Below are positions 1-10,587 of a stretch of 64,000 nucleotides of DNA, piece by piece. The translations under genes were made by a program, and so were the position numbers. The stretch's first letter is position 1. The number at the start of each line of letters is the position of its first letter. Source of the stretch: Dictyophora rubrovolvata (Eukaryota > Basidiomycota > Agaricomycetes > Phallales > Phallaceae); contig CP114124.1 in the NCBI GenBank assembly GCA_029959195.1, positions 930,001 through 994,000 of the forward strand, read 5' to 3'. The notes below the pieces were generated by a model. That model was not told the DNA's origin and did not search any database. It was given only the letters and a program-made list of their open reading frames with translations.

Positions 1-747
1 TGTATAGGAAACGTTAGGAAAGGTATCTATTAAAAAAACGGTATTGTTTAATACGTACCAACTCACTTGAAAAATATCCCGGGGAAGCTTCATCAGCAGG
101 CGACCCTATTATTTAGAATTGAGGGAAGAAAAGGTTCTTGAACAAAATCGTATAGAAAGTTCACACCATCTGGAAGCACTTTTCGAAGCGTTTTACGAGA
201 CTTCGCGGAGGGTTTGCAATTCGCCAAGCCCCCACGACAAGCAGCAATGGGCCAGACTTTGAAATTGGAAAGCGAGGCAGCCTTTGGTTATCTGATTAAG
301 GAAAAGGGGACTACATAACGTATCAACGATTGACAACTTACACCCCCTGTACCATCGTCGTGAAGTTGGCTGAAGCCTGTTGCATTGTACATAGGATTCG
401 AATCATATCCTGCTTGCTGAATTATACTTCAGACGAAGGAGTTGCATTATGTGTTAAAGTTAAATTACGTTTCCGGGAGAATCGGTGTCTAGCCCTGCTT
501 TGACCATTCCGTGCGGCACCGTTGCCCCTAAGCAAGTAACGTGAAATATATTACACCTTTCTTTCGACAATGGACTCTTACCAGGAAAAACGTGACCATC
601 ATTAGTCGTTCCAATGAAAAGGTTTACAAATTTTGTCCAGTCGACTTCCCAGTCATCGTCATCCACTTCAGACGAGGTAGGAGTGACTGCTAGACCCCTT
701 GCGTAAAAAGCCAGGAAAATGAGGAAAATACATAGCTTCTGTCTCAT
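1..747 (-). CDS. GH92 alpha-1,2-mannosidase, N-terminal part (runs off the left edge)
   Basis: The ATG at 747 opens a hydrophobic signal peptide (MRQKLCIFLIFLAFYARG). The mature start then reads VNLFIGTTNDGHVFPG, and after an intron ATVPHGMVKAGLDTDS, and after another GYDSNPMYNATGFSQLHDDG, GTGG and FKVWPIAACRGG. These blocks are the N-terminal hallmark of glycoside hydrolase family 92, calcium-dependent exo-acting alpha-1,2-mannosidases that trim mannose from N-glycans or mannoproteins. The signal peptide points to secretion. At least four short introns are needed; the first exon is 582-747. The frame is still open at base 1 (DEASPGYFSS, then VRIKQYRFF), so the catalytic C-terminal domain lies outside the window. 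Family assignment is secure; substrate is inferred from the family. Confidence 0.85.
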
Positions 748-1248
748 AGTATCACCTCTGATGATCGGGTTTCATGCGAACAAAAAGGACTCAAGTGACG
801 TGTTGTAAATCTTTTAAATACGATTGATTTGCCAAGACAAAGTATGATCACCAATGGCATAGTGTGTACTTCTCCGATGATATCCCAGGCTCGAATAGCA
901 TTGTATTGACATTTGATTTTCCCATTTAGTGTAGTAATTTCATATGGAGAGTGAGCATTCCATGGTTTGAATTCCGCCATGTTGAAGAGATGACAGCGAA
1001 AACAGTTAAAATCTGAAATTATTCTGATCTCTCAGAAACCCCATTCCAGTCAGGTCATCATCAATCTACACTGCAATGTAGATGAAAGGTTTGTTGGGGA
1101 AAAGTTGGTGAAATAGCTCCATAGAACGGAAGAAATTCCGGCCAGCTGTGAGGCCTCGTGAGGTGTAGCAGTCGCGCGAGCGCCTATAATCCTTCGGCGG
1201 AGATTTCCCGAACATGCCGAGGATTCCAACTCCGAAAATTGAAGGACA
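748..1248. other. Divergent intergenic region, GH92 / LYC1-like genes
   Basis: About 500 bases lie between the two divergent start codons and probably hold both promoters. A 78-codon frame on the minus strand (744-980) is AT-rich, matches nothing I know and overlaps the GH92 start, so I do not call it. I see no clear TATA box or repeat. Confidence 0.5.
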
Positions 1249-2602
1249 ATGTCAACCAGATCTACTGTGGAGCATCTCGCTCAGTTTACGCTAGTCAGAG
1301 CAACTTCAGAACAGGTGAATAATAATTTTTGATGCTTCTAGACAAGCTTACTCAAATTTTTAAAATAGATATATGTGTCCCGGAAGCGCCAATTAACAAC
1401 ATGGGCGCGAGGAATGACCGAAGAGGAATTTGTCAGACGGGAAGAATTTTTAGAGGTTCAAGAACATGCTGGCGACAAATATATTGCATGGTGATAATTA
1501 AAAATTGACAAAAGAAAAATTTTATTCATTATTGTAGGGTACTTGTTCCTAGAGACAACACAACAACTCTCGATTACCCATGTTCTTGTGAAACGTGCGT
1601 ATATTTTCGTTATCAACGAATCAATCTCAAATTCAGAAAAAACAAAATATTAGATTTCGTCGGAAAGTCTTAGTATCAAAATCAGGCGTTGTGGAAACAA
1701 AGATCGGCTATGGAATTGCCTCTGTCTTCTGTGGTGAAGAACACAGAGGGAAAGGTTATGCTTCGCACATGATGCGTCTCCTGCATTATGCTTTGGCACC
1801 CCCGCATTCTCTGCCCTCATTTCCTGAAGAATGGGGTACGCCACCCCAACATGACCTTGCATTATACGATGCCCAACTTTCGGTACTTTACAGCGATGTC
1901 GGAGATTTTTATTCGCAGTGCGGTCCATCGCCTGCTACACCGGGTTGGCTGGTCAAAGATCCTATTAGCACAATTTGGAAAATGGATTTCATTACAGGCG
2001 TTGTCCCCAAATACACCGATATATCATTCGAATGGCTCACGGAAGAAAAATGCAAAGAATTATGGACCCTAGATAGCGCATATATCAAGGAAAAATTTAC
2101 ATCGATGGCATCTGAGATACCCAACTCTTTCTCCACATTTACATTCCTACCTGATGAAGGCGTGGCTGGCTATCTCTTGCAAAGGACAATCAGCGAGGCC
2201 CCTTTAATCCCTCCAGATCAGGAAATGCTCCTGGACCATTTCGGCGTGCGTATCACCGTCTCAAAAGAACCTGTTTCACCTATATATGCAACATGGACCT
2301 TGGATATGGAACTCTCAAAACAGCCTGTGATAGTAATAACGAGGCTTCGTTCAACCGCGAAATATTTCCCTGCCTTAATTGGTCAGATCATGAAAGAGGC
2401 TTCTTGTATAAACGCAAAAGCCATCGAAGTCTGGAACCTCCCCTCAGAATTTGTTGATATCGCCGCAAATATGGGAGGAAGGACAAAGCCACGTGTCGAT
2501 CACCTTCCAGCAGTAGCTTGGTACGGCCAAGAAGTTGTGCAAAGTGTGAAATGGTTATTCAATGAAAAGTGCGTGGTATTCAATTTGGTTGAGCAGCTTT
2601 AA
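1249..2602 (+). CDS. LYC1-like GNAT lysine N-acetyltransferase
   Basis: Four exons (about 1249-1314, 1369-1490, 1538-1593 and 1639-2602) join into a protein of about 400 residues that starts MSTRSTVEHLAQFTLVRATS. Blocks such as VSRKRQLTTWARGMTEEEF and VLVPRDN are followed by the GNAT acetyl-CoA loop GEEHRGKGYASHMMRLL. The later block LYSDVGDFYSQCGP is typical of fungal LYC1-type acetyltransferases. In Yarrowia, LYC1 acetylates L-lysine on the 6-amino group as the first step of lysine catabolism. That activity is transferred here from the family, not shown by the sequence. No signal peptide is seen, so a cytosolic enzyme is likely. It is transcribed away from the GH92 gene and towards HMG-CoA synthase. 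Confidence 0.75.
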
Positions 2603-2957
2603 GCCAAACCTATTTTTGCAGATATGGCTGGTGTTGACACCCCCCTTTTTTTGGCGTATTATACCTCCAAATGGCACACGAAACTAGACGTTATGCATCA
2701 TATCCACTTTACCCCATAAATATAATCCGAACTCTGGTTGATCATTTCCCCCATTTAAGGCTGGGTTCCACGCCATGTGATCTAATTGTTTTGATTACCG
2801 TTAAATCAGATGTCATTAATCTATTATGATTCTAATTTATTTTGTAGTAGGGTATTCTATCGATTAAGAAAGTTAGGCACTTCCGGGTCAAAAAACCGAC
2901 CCGCATTTATGCTTCCGAATAATACAAAATTTGGATGGCTGAAACATGAATAAGAAA
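2603..2957. other. Convergent 3' intergenic region
   Basis: About 355 bases lie between the stop codons of the LYC1-like gene and HMG-CoA synthase. The stretch is AT-rich and should hold both 3' UTRs and polyadenylation signals. I see no coding or RNA-gene signature. Confidence 0.5.
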
Positions 2958-4839
2958 TTATAGTTCAGGGACAATAGCGTATTTCCGTCGGTATTTGTTG
3001 TCGATGCTTTCGAGATAGTAGGTACCTGGCCAGAGGTGTTCTAGAGGTCCGGAAGGAACGTAGTTACCGGCATTGTGGTTCTCTTCTCGAAGCTAATGAG
3101 AAAGAAAAAAGGTGTCTTAGTGAGAACTGATCGCAGTGGCGAAAAAATAAGAAACACGTACTTTCAACGCGGTAACGTAGTCTTCACAAGGAACAACGTT
3201 CATGCTCTTTAATCGACGTTGCAAGTCTAACTTGTCTCTGATTTCCGAAGTATCACCGCGGACACGGATGGCGTAGAACGAGCTCGCGCATCCAGATCCA
3301 TAAGCGTACAAACTGAGACGCTTGCCCAGGAGTTCGGTAGGTTCGACATTCGCGACCAATGAGGCTAATCCTCCGTACAAGCTAGCAGTGTACATGTTCC
3401 CGCATCGCTTAGCAAGGGACATGCTAGGCGAAACACGGGTCTTGTAATCTTGGGTCGCAATGCCAAGGAACGTCTTTTCAACAACTTTCGATGATAAAGA
3501 TTCCTTGTACGATATGGCAAGAATGTCGGCAGGGGATGGTACGTTGCTGAAACGTGAGCTTTCGGGGTTGGATAGGAAATCATTGTAAAGCAGACGTGCA
3601 TGACCCTTTTGGACTTGTTTGCCGTAAGGGGAATGGAAGCAGTGATAATCGAAATCATCGAGAGAAATGGTGGCTTTCGGATCTGAAGGAGCAGTTTCGG
3701 ATTGAGCATGACCATTTTCACCATTAAGGTGACCATTTCCGTTTGCATGACCATTAGCGTGACCGTTTGAGTGACCATTGAGCGAAGCGACTTTCGTGCG
3801 TACTGATTGAGCACGGGCATGCTTTTCACGGAAAGTAGAGTACGAGCTGTCCAAGGCAGTAATATATGAAATTACCGATAAAGGTCCGTCGACTTCTGGA
3901 TATTCAGAATCCAACTATTACACGAGGTGAGCCAGGAGGATAAATGGAGCCACATGCCGAGACACGGACTACTAACCTTGGGCTTGTAGAAGTCATACAT
4001 GTTGGCCATGTAATTGCCATGAATGGCTAATCACAATAAATTAATATTACACGGAACGAAACAGAGTTGTAAAGCCACTTACGTTCGAACACCAGGGGTG
4101 CATTAGGGCCGACAAGGATGGCGACAGCGCCAGCACCACCGACGGGTCGTGCACCGCCTTCAGCATAGATAGCAATATCACCCGCAAAGACCAATGCATT
4201 ACGACCGTCCCATGAACTTGATTCGACCCAATTGATAGCATTGAAAAGGGCAGCAGTTGAACCATAGCATGCATTTTTGGAGTCGATACCTTCGATATCA
4301 TAGTTACCGGATTCGGCGAAGAGGTCCATAAGGACGGTCTTGACGGATTTAGATTTGTCAATGATGGTTTCCGTACCAACATCGAGACGACCAATTGATT
4401 TAGGGTCGACGTTGTATTTCTTCAATAAAGAAGAGACGACTAAATGTCAATGAATGAGCCAAACGCACCAACGGGGGAAAAAAACCTAGACGAACCGTTG
4501 AGAGCAAAAGAGTTGATGTCCTCGCGGTCATCGGTAAAGGCCATGTATTCTTGACCAAGACCGATAGTATATTTGCCTTTCGAGACACCATCGAAGACTT
4601 CGAGAGCCTCTTCCGAGATGCACTAGCATATACCGTCAATACACGCCAACGTCGACGGATAGACAAGAGAGAGCAAACAAAAAGGAGACACGAACTCGTT
4701 TTGGGACATAGAACTCGAGAGCTAAAATGCCCACGTTTTGGGGTTTAGCAAGACCGAAAGGATTTCCCTCCGACTCTTGGGTCATGTGCACGCCGTTGAC
4801 AGTGCTTTCTGGGACAACGGAGGAAACGGGGGCAGGCAT
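2958..4839 (-). CDS. Hydroxymethylglutaryl-CoA synthase
   Basis: This enzyme condenses acetyl-CoA with acetoacetyl-CoA to HMG-CoA, the committed entry to the mevalonate/ergosterol pathway. Reading down the minus strand: [32 protein letters not shown] (general-base Glu region); [36 protein letters not shown] with the acyl-accepting Cys (NACYGGT in animal enzymes); the GGAR block; and [21 protein letters not shown] with the active-site His. The C-terminus ends AIVPEL. The ATG at 4839 precedes [14 protein letters not shown]. At least four short introns interrupt it. An odd feature is an Asn-Gly-His-rich insert at about 3705-3782, just before the catalytic His block. No mitochondrial presequence is seen, so the cytosolic isoform is likely. 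Confidence 0.95.
3705..3782 (-). repeat. Asn-Gly-His-rich codon repeat inside HMG-CoA synthase
   Basis: Twenty-six codons encode a repeat built from NGH, NGHA and NGN units ([20 protein letters not shown] and on). The DNA is a degenerate 6/12-bp tandem repeat of GACCATT-like units. It stays in frame and lies between conserved catalytic blocks, so it probably forms a disordered surface loop. Confidence 0.85.
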
Positions 4840-6379
4840 GTTTCAGTTTATGGGTTTGTGTAGAGGGTAAAAGACAAAAGAGATCGAATGGGGTGTGTTT
4901 GAAGCGAAATTAGGGATGGGTGCGGTGAGTTTTATAGCATAGGCGATGGTACGATTCCTTAAAAAAAATTAAAAAAATCTGACGGTTCAAAAATCAGACC
5001 AGAGAGAGGAGGTCACATGATGTAAGCGAGATTATAAGCGCCGTAGACAGATACACACTATCCAACAAGCTTCTTTATCGGAGATGGCTGAATCCGTGTC
5101 CAGTCGGTGCTCGTCACAAAGAACTTGCCTGCAGACGCACCGTTCTCTTATCTTGATGCTTGTCGGGGGATGTTCGAGGTTTTGAATGGAACGTCATCAA
5201 AGTTGCGGTCCGAACCGGAGACAGAACAATCGGCGTTCGAGATGGACTCCTGCGAAACAGGCATTTGCCACGTTCGGCGACGGAACTCGTCCTCGGCGGA
5301 ATAATCTCAGTTGTTCATCAATTCAATGGTAAATGATCTTGCGCCTTGTAAATACATAGCATAGTGGTCAATATCAGTGTTAGTGGATCGTTTTGGCACA
5401 CACGTGTTAAGCGCCATAGTACTACTAATGGGCTTTGCCCTGAACCAGTGCCAGCAGTTAAAATATACCATGGCACGATACGCAATTGCAAAATTCCAGC
5501 CTTTACGTATAATGATACGCAAAGCAGCCAGACTACGCCAAGATATTGAAATCATTATATACAAACTAAAAGCAATGCTAAGTACATAACAAATATTATT
5601 ACGATACAAGTATGAGACCCTCCCAATCATCAAAAAACTCAAAGTAATTGGAAATGAATACAATCATTAAGTGGGGAAAAAAAAGAACAAATAAGAAAAA
5701 AACATTACGTAGAGTATCAAGGGACCAAGAAAAGCCGGGGTGGGAGTAAAAAAAAAGGGGAGGGATGGACAGCAAAGTTCGCAAACGGAACGAAACGGGA
5801 CACAACTTCAGCTTCAAAGTTCAGTGAAGTAAATGTTCACCAAACTCAAGCATAAGGATATCCAAATATCGGCAGCTACATAGACGAGTGAAAGTGCGGG
5901 TATCCAAAGTAAAACACCGTCGTCTATGACGTCGAAGGGGAGAGTCTATATGTATGAGCTGTGACGAACGAACGCACGAAATCATTATATGTATGAGCTC
6001 GTAGTAGTGCAGGAAAGAAGGCAGACAGGGGATGGTGAGGTCGAGATATGAAAAACGATTACGACACCTTGTGTAGAGAGTATACGCATTATCCAAAATC
6101 GCGAAGACGAAAAACGAACAGAGACTTAAAGTTATAAATAGTTCATATAACGGAAACAGGTTTATGGTTTATGCACAGTAGAACGCCAAAATTAGACTGA
6201 TACATTTGCTTGATGATAGGAACTCGTGGGGACGACGGGATATAGGAGCCGTAAAGCGGGATCGGCAAATCGACACAATAATTAAAAGAGACGAAACCGC
6301 ATCGCTATCAATTTACACACAGCCAGACAGACAGAAAGAAGAGAGCCAAATGCAAGAAGGTAGACAGGGCATCCCGAGG
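4840..6379. other. Gene-poor stretch: HMG-CoA synthase promoter and downstream region of the Reg1-like gene
   Basis: I find no recognisable gene in these 1.5 kb. Next to 4839 is the HMG-CoA synthase promoter with a TATA box. At 5083 an ATG opens only 33 codons, and the longer frame at 5107-5304 has no ATG. Frames on both strands at 5300-5660 are hydrophobic, AT-rich and also lack ATG starts. The part next to 6380 is probably 3' UTR of the Reg1-like gene. A small spliced gene or a non-coding RNA near 5080-5300 cannot be excluded. Confidence 0.45.
4930..4936 (-). promoter_or_regulatory. Probable TATA box of HMG-CoA synthase
   Basis: On the minus strand the sequence CTATAAAACTC lies about 90 bases upstream of the ATG at 4839. 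This is a canonical TATA element in a sensible place for a highly expressed biosynthetic gene. Further upstream (5013-5019) is CATGTGA on the minus strand, a bHLH-type site. A link to sterol or lipid control is only a guess. Confidence 0.5.
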
Positions 6380-9300
6380 TCACCGCGCATGTTGTACTTG
6401 AGCCTGAGCTTGTCGCTCGTTAACAACAACAACACCAGCAGCGGTATTTGAATTCCACAGAGACCCGAGATAGCCTCTCGCAGATGTCACGGCACGACTT
6501 AAAGCAGACTCTTCAAAATTAGATGCGCGGGGAGTTGTCGGTGTCGAGCTTGAAGACGATACAGGAGTCGGAGCGGTTGGCGTGCTTATACTTGGAGGAG
6601 CAGGAGGAGGTACAGGAATGAGAGACGGCAGAACAGCAGGTAAAGTGTTGATAGCCTCCATGATCGCCGGCGCAGTAACCGGTCCCGCAAGGTCTGGTAG
6701 AGGAGTTGGTAGATGCGCCGGCGCAGTCAGCACATTCTTACTTGCCGAAAGACTTTGTGACGATGATAACGAAGGTGCAGGAATATCAATCGGCTTTGAT
6801 TTAGCAACCGGCACCAGGAGAATCTCGGGAGTGGGAGGAGTAAAAGACGCCAACGATGATGGAGCAGGGTTTTCGGGGACAGCTGGTAAAGATGTTCTCG
6901 CGGATGATACCAATGAAGGCGAATTGGAAACATTGGGCGTCTCAGAAACTGTAACGCCGTTGACTGTTTTAGTCGCAACTCTAGATACACGGTCTTTCAC
7001 ATAGGATCCCGAAGGAGAAGGATGCGACGGAGGTGATAGTGAGCTTTCATCCCTCCCGCCGGTACTTCTCTCCCTTTCAACAAGACCTGACCCAGTCCGC
7101 CTTGGCTTGGTTGATCGTCCTTCACGTCGACCATCCAACTCTTCCGGACTTAAACTCGCCTCTCTCCAAACAGGGCTGTTAAACGATCCTAACCTAGGAG
7201 TGCCACAGCTATAACCTCCCAGATTATCTAAACTACCACGTCCATTAACGAGCCGAGATCGACTTCCGCTCCGAGGACTAACACTTCCTTCAAGTGGACT
7301 ACTTCCAATACTCCGACTCCGACTACGTCCTCTAGCAGGTTCATCACGGTCATCCGCAAGAGACATCGAACTGCCGTTTGCTTTTCCAATCGAACCAGAT
7401 CTGCCACGAGAACCGTCCCGACTTGGTGAAGCTGATGTTACAGGGGATATTGAACGGTCCCGAGGCGGCGGTTCTAACAAAGGTGAACCATACGAGACTC
7501 CTGACGTCGAACCATTTGACGTAGTGGTCGTCGAAGTTCCAGTCGAAGTGGTAGACCGGGCAGGCGAAGGAACCTGATGGATATGAAACTGAGCACGAGA
7601 AGTCTTTACATATGACCGAACAGGTGACGGCGAATCATGATCGTCTAGAAGTCTCTTTGTAGGAGATGCACGAATATTCGTACTTGTCGTCTGTATGGAC
7701 GCGCCAATCGGTAAAGTCTGTGGGGCGACAATAGTACCTTCCTCGCTCGCACTACCGGACCCTTTAGAGCCAGTACTGAGAACATCAGCTTCCGACGTGC
7801 GAACGTCAGATGGAGTATTCTTCAATACTGCCGCTCGTGTTAGCGACGAAGAGCCGTCCATATTATCCTGAACAGACGGAGGTGGAACCCTGACAAACTG
7901 CGTACCAAAAGAAGGAGATGGAACGCGCGTCTTCGACTGTGGATCATAGAGAATCTCGTCATCATCGTCATCATCATAAAAAGATGGTGCATGAATTGGC
8001 TTCGACAAGTGTGTGGTAGGTGAAGTGCCTAAAACCCGAACAAGTGCGGCAGCCGCCTCCTTGCCATTCAAAGTCGAGGGCACATTCCCATTCATAGCTA
8101 GCCGTTCAGCATAAACACTTCCTTGCGGAGGAGCGAACACTAGGTTAACACCGTCGTCCGCTTGTTCCAATTCGAGGATCGAGGACGATGGCGGTGTCAT
8201 GCCAGCGAACAGACATTCCACATCTTCAATCTCCACATCTTCTTCCCATATACCGCGGGACGCAGTAATGGGCGATGAAACAGCAGAAGTCTTCAGTATT
8301 GTAGGAGCAATCGGTGCAATGGTAACATGTTCTCGTTCGGCCGATGTATCATATACAGTGCCATATGAAGCAGTTGAGGACGAAGCAGATGATAAACGAC
8401 GGCGATTCTTTCCAGGACAGAGATAAGCGCTAGACTTCATTTGCAAGATATCATCGTCACTGTCATCTTCATTGCTAATCTCATCATCTTGGTCATATCC
8501 CTCGTCACCAAATGCTCCATCTCCGTCGACGTCGACTTCAGCATCGGTATAATATGCGTCCCGCAGCTTATTAGGCTTTTCGATAGCGATACGTTGTTCT
8601 ACGAAGGTATTGAATGTTATTCGCTTCTTAGGAGGCGGCTGAGAACTGTTATTCGAATCACTAGACGAGCAGTCGTGATGTTCGACGGATGATGGGAGAC
8701 TGAGAGGATCTTCAGGAATCAACGGTAGCGGTGGTGAATCGCCACGAAAAGGATTGTGTCGGTGAACATTAGTGTCCGACCGTGCATGAGTTAATTTCGG
8801 TCTCTTTCGGATAAGATTAGTCGGTTCCGATTTGGCGATATACCCGTGAATAGTTCCAGATGAAGATGAGCGCCTAAAATAAGGATCTTCTTCTAGCTCC
8901 AATTGCTCAGAGTGAGGGGATGGGAATGGTACAGCTAATAATTCAGATATGGAACGGTGTTTCAAGATAGACTTGAGAGCCCACGGCGAATTCGATCGAG
9001 AAGATCCCGAACGGCTATTACGGGTTAGAGAAGAGGATGGCGTCGTTTCTATAGATGACAGCGATGTTTGAATTGAGTTGCTAGGGGTTGCCAACTGCCG
9101 AGATAGCTGTGCCCAGTCAGCTGCTGTGTGTAGAGGACCGTAAAGCCATGTAACGTCCGAGTCTTTGAGCCTGTAAAAAATAAATGAAAGCATGTGAGCA
9201 CCAGTTGCGCAGTCATGGCACAAAAAAGGGGAGAGCGGTAAACAGATATACATAAGGGCGTGAGAATGCCATAGCTTGCGTGAGCCCAAGGCTTCTTGAG

Positions 9301-9739
9301 ACTTTGCAAGAGAACATTAAGGGGAAGGTGAAGGGTGAGAAGAAGATTAGGTTGTACACTCAACAGGTCACAGAAAAATGACCGAGAGCTGGCCCTTGGC
9401 GCGACGCGACAAAAGCCACGTCTCCTGGGTTGGAGAGAAAAAGAGAGTAGGAAGATTAACTTACCAGTTCAAAGTCTCTGGGCTAATAGTAGGTAAATTA
9501 TTGCGTTGTTTCCACCACGTCCTCCAACTAGCGTTTTCGAGACGAGCACCATTCTGAATATAATCTTTGCGTCTGGTCATGTTCCGCCATGACTTGGCTA
9601 TATCTTCTTCTTGCCAATGATGACTAAGATAATCAACTTGATTTATGGCCTGGGTATCGAGTACAGAATCATCCGGCGTAATAGTTGGAGCCGAAATTGC
9701 AGAAACCGATACCAAAAGGACTGGAAGATACTGCGCCAT
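6380..9739 (-). CDS. Reg1-like protein phosphatase 1 regulatory subunit (DUF1752 protein)
   Basis: Exon 1 (9465-9739) and exon 2 (6380-9170) join across a 294-bp intron as TLNW/LKDSDVTWLYGP. The N-terminal 100 residues carry the fungal DUF1752 signature: QVDYLSHHWQEEDIAKSW, NGARLENASWRTWWKQRN, then SPETLNWLKDSDVTWLYGP. Near 8590-8632 is KKRITFNTFVEQR, an RVxF-type PP1 docking site (RITF) in the context seen in Reg1 proteins. Yeast Reg1 targets the Glc7 phosphatase to the Snf1 pathway for glucose repression; that role is inferred here. The remaining roughly 700 residues are Ser/Pro/Thr-rich and disordered with acidic patches, ending in a possible amphipathic segment (SRAVTSARGYLGSLW). I chose the ATG at 9739; the codon before it is TTG. 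Confidence 0.8.
9171..9464 (-). other. Long 294-bp intron in the Reg1-like gene
   Basis: The donor TG/GTAAGTT and acceptor TTTTTTACAG/G splice through the conserved DUF1752 block. The intron is about five times the usual size in this window. An ATG-less open frame runs through it, but the conserved protein continues only if it is removed. Confidence 0.8.
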
Positions 9740-10587
9740 CAATGAGAGTACAAAGAGGAAGAATAGGCTGAAAGGTAGTTCGAGGAAAAGCGTATGGTCG
9801 TCGTCGAAAATGAAAAGTGGGTCTTAGTTGATGTCCGCTCGGTCTGTATAATAATATTTAGAACGAAGCAAACATGGTGGAGGAGGAGTAGAGAAGCGGT
9901 GGAGAGAGACGAAAAGGAAAGCCGGTCCGTGAAAACCAACAAGACGGGCGCCCAATGAACTGGCGCCGATACGTTCGTCCGCTGCCCGCGTTTACCCGAA
10001 CACTTTTGGAACAGAAACCAACAAATTCTTAAGTGCAGTTTGTGTCACAATTTCGATTCAATTTTCCTCCAAATTTCTTGGTACATAGAAAGAAAAAAAT
10101 TTCACCCTAATTGATTCCCCGCATAAGGATGCCCCTTGGGCCTTTGCCTTCCGACTCGGAGCTGTGACTCCGTGAGGGCTCCTGCTCCGAATTCCGAGAC
10201 ATTGCTGGATCGTTGCCGAGCTAACAGGTGCCCTAATCGGTGTACACGACTTCCTCAACAACAAGAAATCTACGGACTATTGAGCTTTGAGAAGTGCCTG
10301 AGGAAAGAGCTTATAACAAAAGCTAAAAATCGAGTCCGTTTGTTCCCAAAAGTAGTGCCGTTCTATCTCCTTATCTGCGTTGACATTCGGCTTCCCCATT
10401 GGATGTAAATCTGACATTCTCAGGCTATCATCTCCGGGGAAAAATCTCGCGGGAATAACTGGATTTATCTCTAGATCAAAAAAAAGCGTGGGCATAATAA
10501 TATTCAACATATTGACTCTGACAGCCGGGTATACTAGTGAGAATGCTCTACAGCTATAGTACATAACGCAAATTCCCGTTATCAACC
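9740..10587. other. Intergenic region upstream of the Reg1-like gene
   Basis: The first 250 bases are presumably the promoter and 5' UTR of the Reg1-like gene (minus). The end near 10588 is the 3' side of arrestin-like gene A. Around 10153-10198 short GC-rich inverted repeats (CGGAGC...GCTCCG, ACTCGGAG...CTCCGTGAG) could form a hairpin. I see no supported gene. Confidence 0.4.

Noticed and set aside
744-980. 78-codon minus-strand frame upstream of the GH92 start
   Set aside because: AT-rich, no recognisable motif, and the GH92 signal peptide with its own ATG begins just inside it.
5107-5304. 65-codon plus-strand frame in the HMG-CoA synthase upstream region
   Set aside because: It begins with GTG rather than ATG, has no recognisable motif and no clear splice partners. 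A 33-codon ATG frame at 5083 is also unsupported.
5307-5663. 118-codon hydrophobic minus-strand frame
   Set aside because: It starts with TTG, is AT-rich and overlaps equally long frames in other phases, the pattern of chance frames in UTR-like sequence.
6582-7004. 140-codon plus-strand frame opposite the Reg1-like gene
   Set aside because: Antisense shadow of the low-complexity Ser/Pro/Thr coding region.
9171-9289. Extension of the Reg1-like long exon upstream to 9289
   Set aside because: The extension is intron sequence; the conserved DUF1752 block is continuous only when 9171-9464 is spliced out.
10153-10198. GC-rich hairpin considered as a tRNA or terminator
   Set aside because: No A/B box arrangement and no cloverleaf; the stems are short and share bases.
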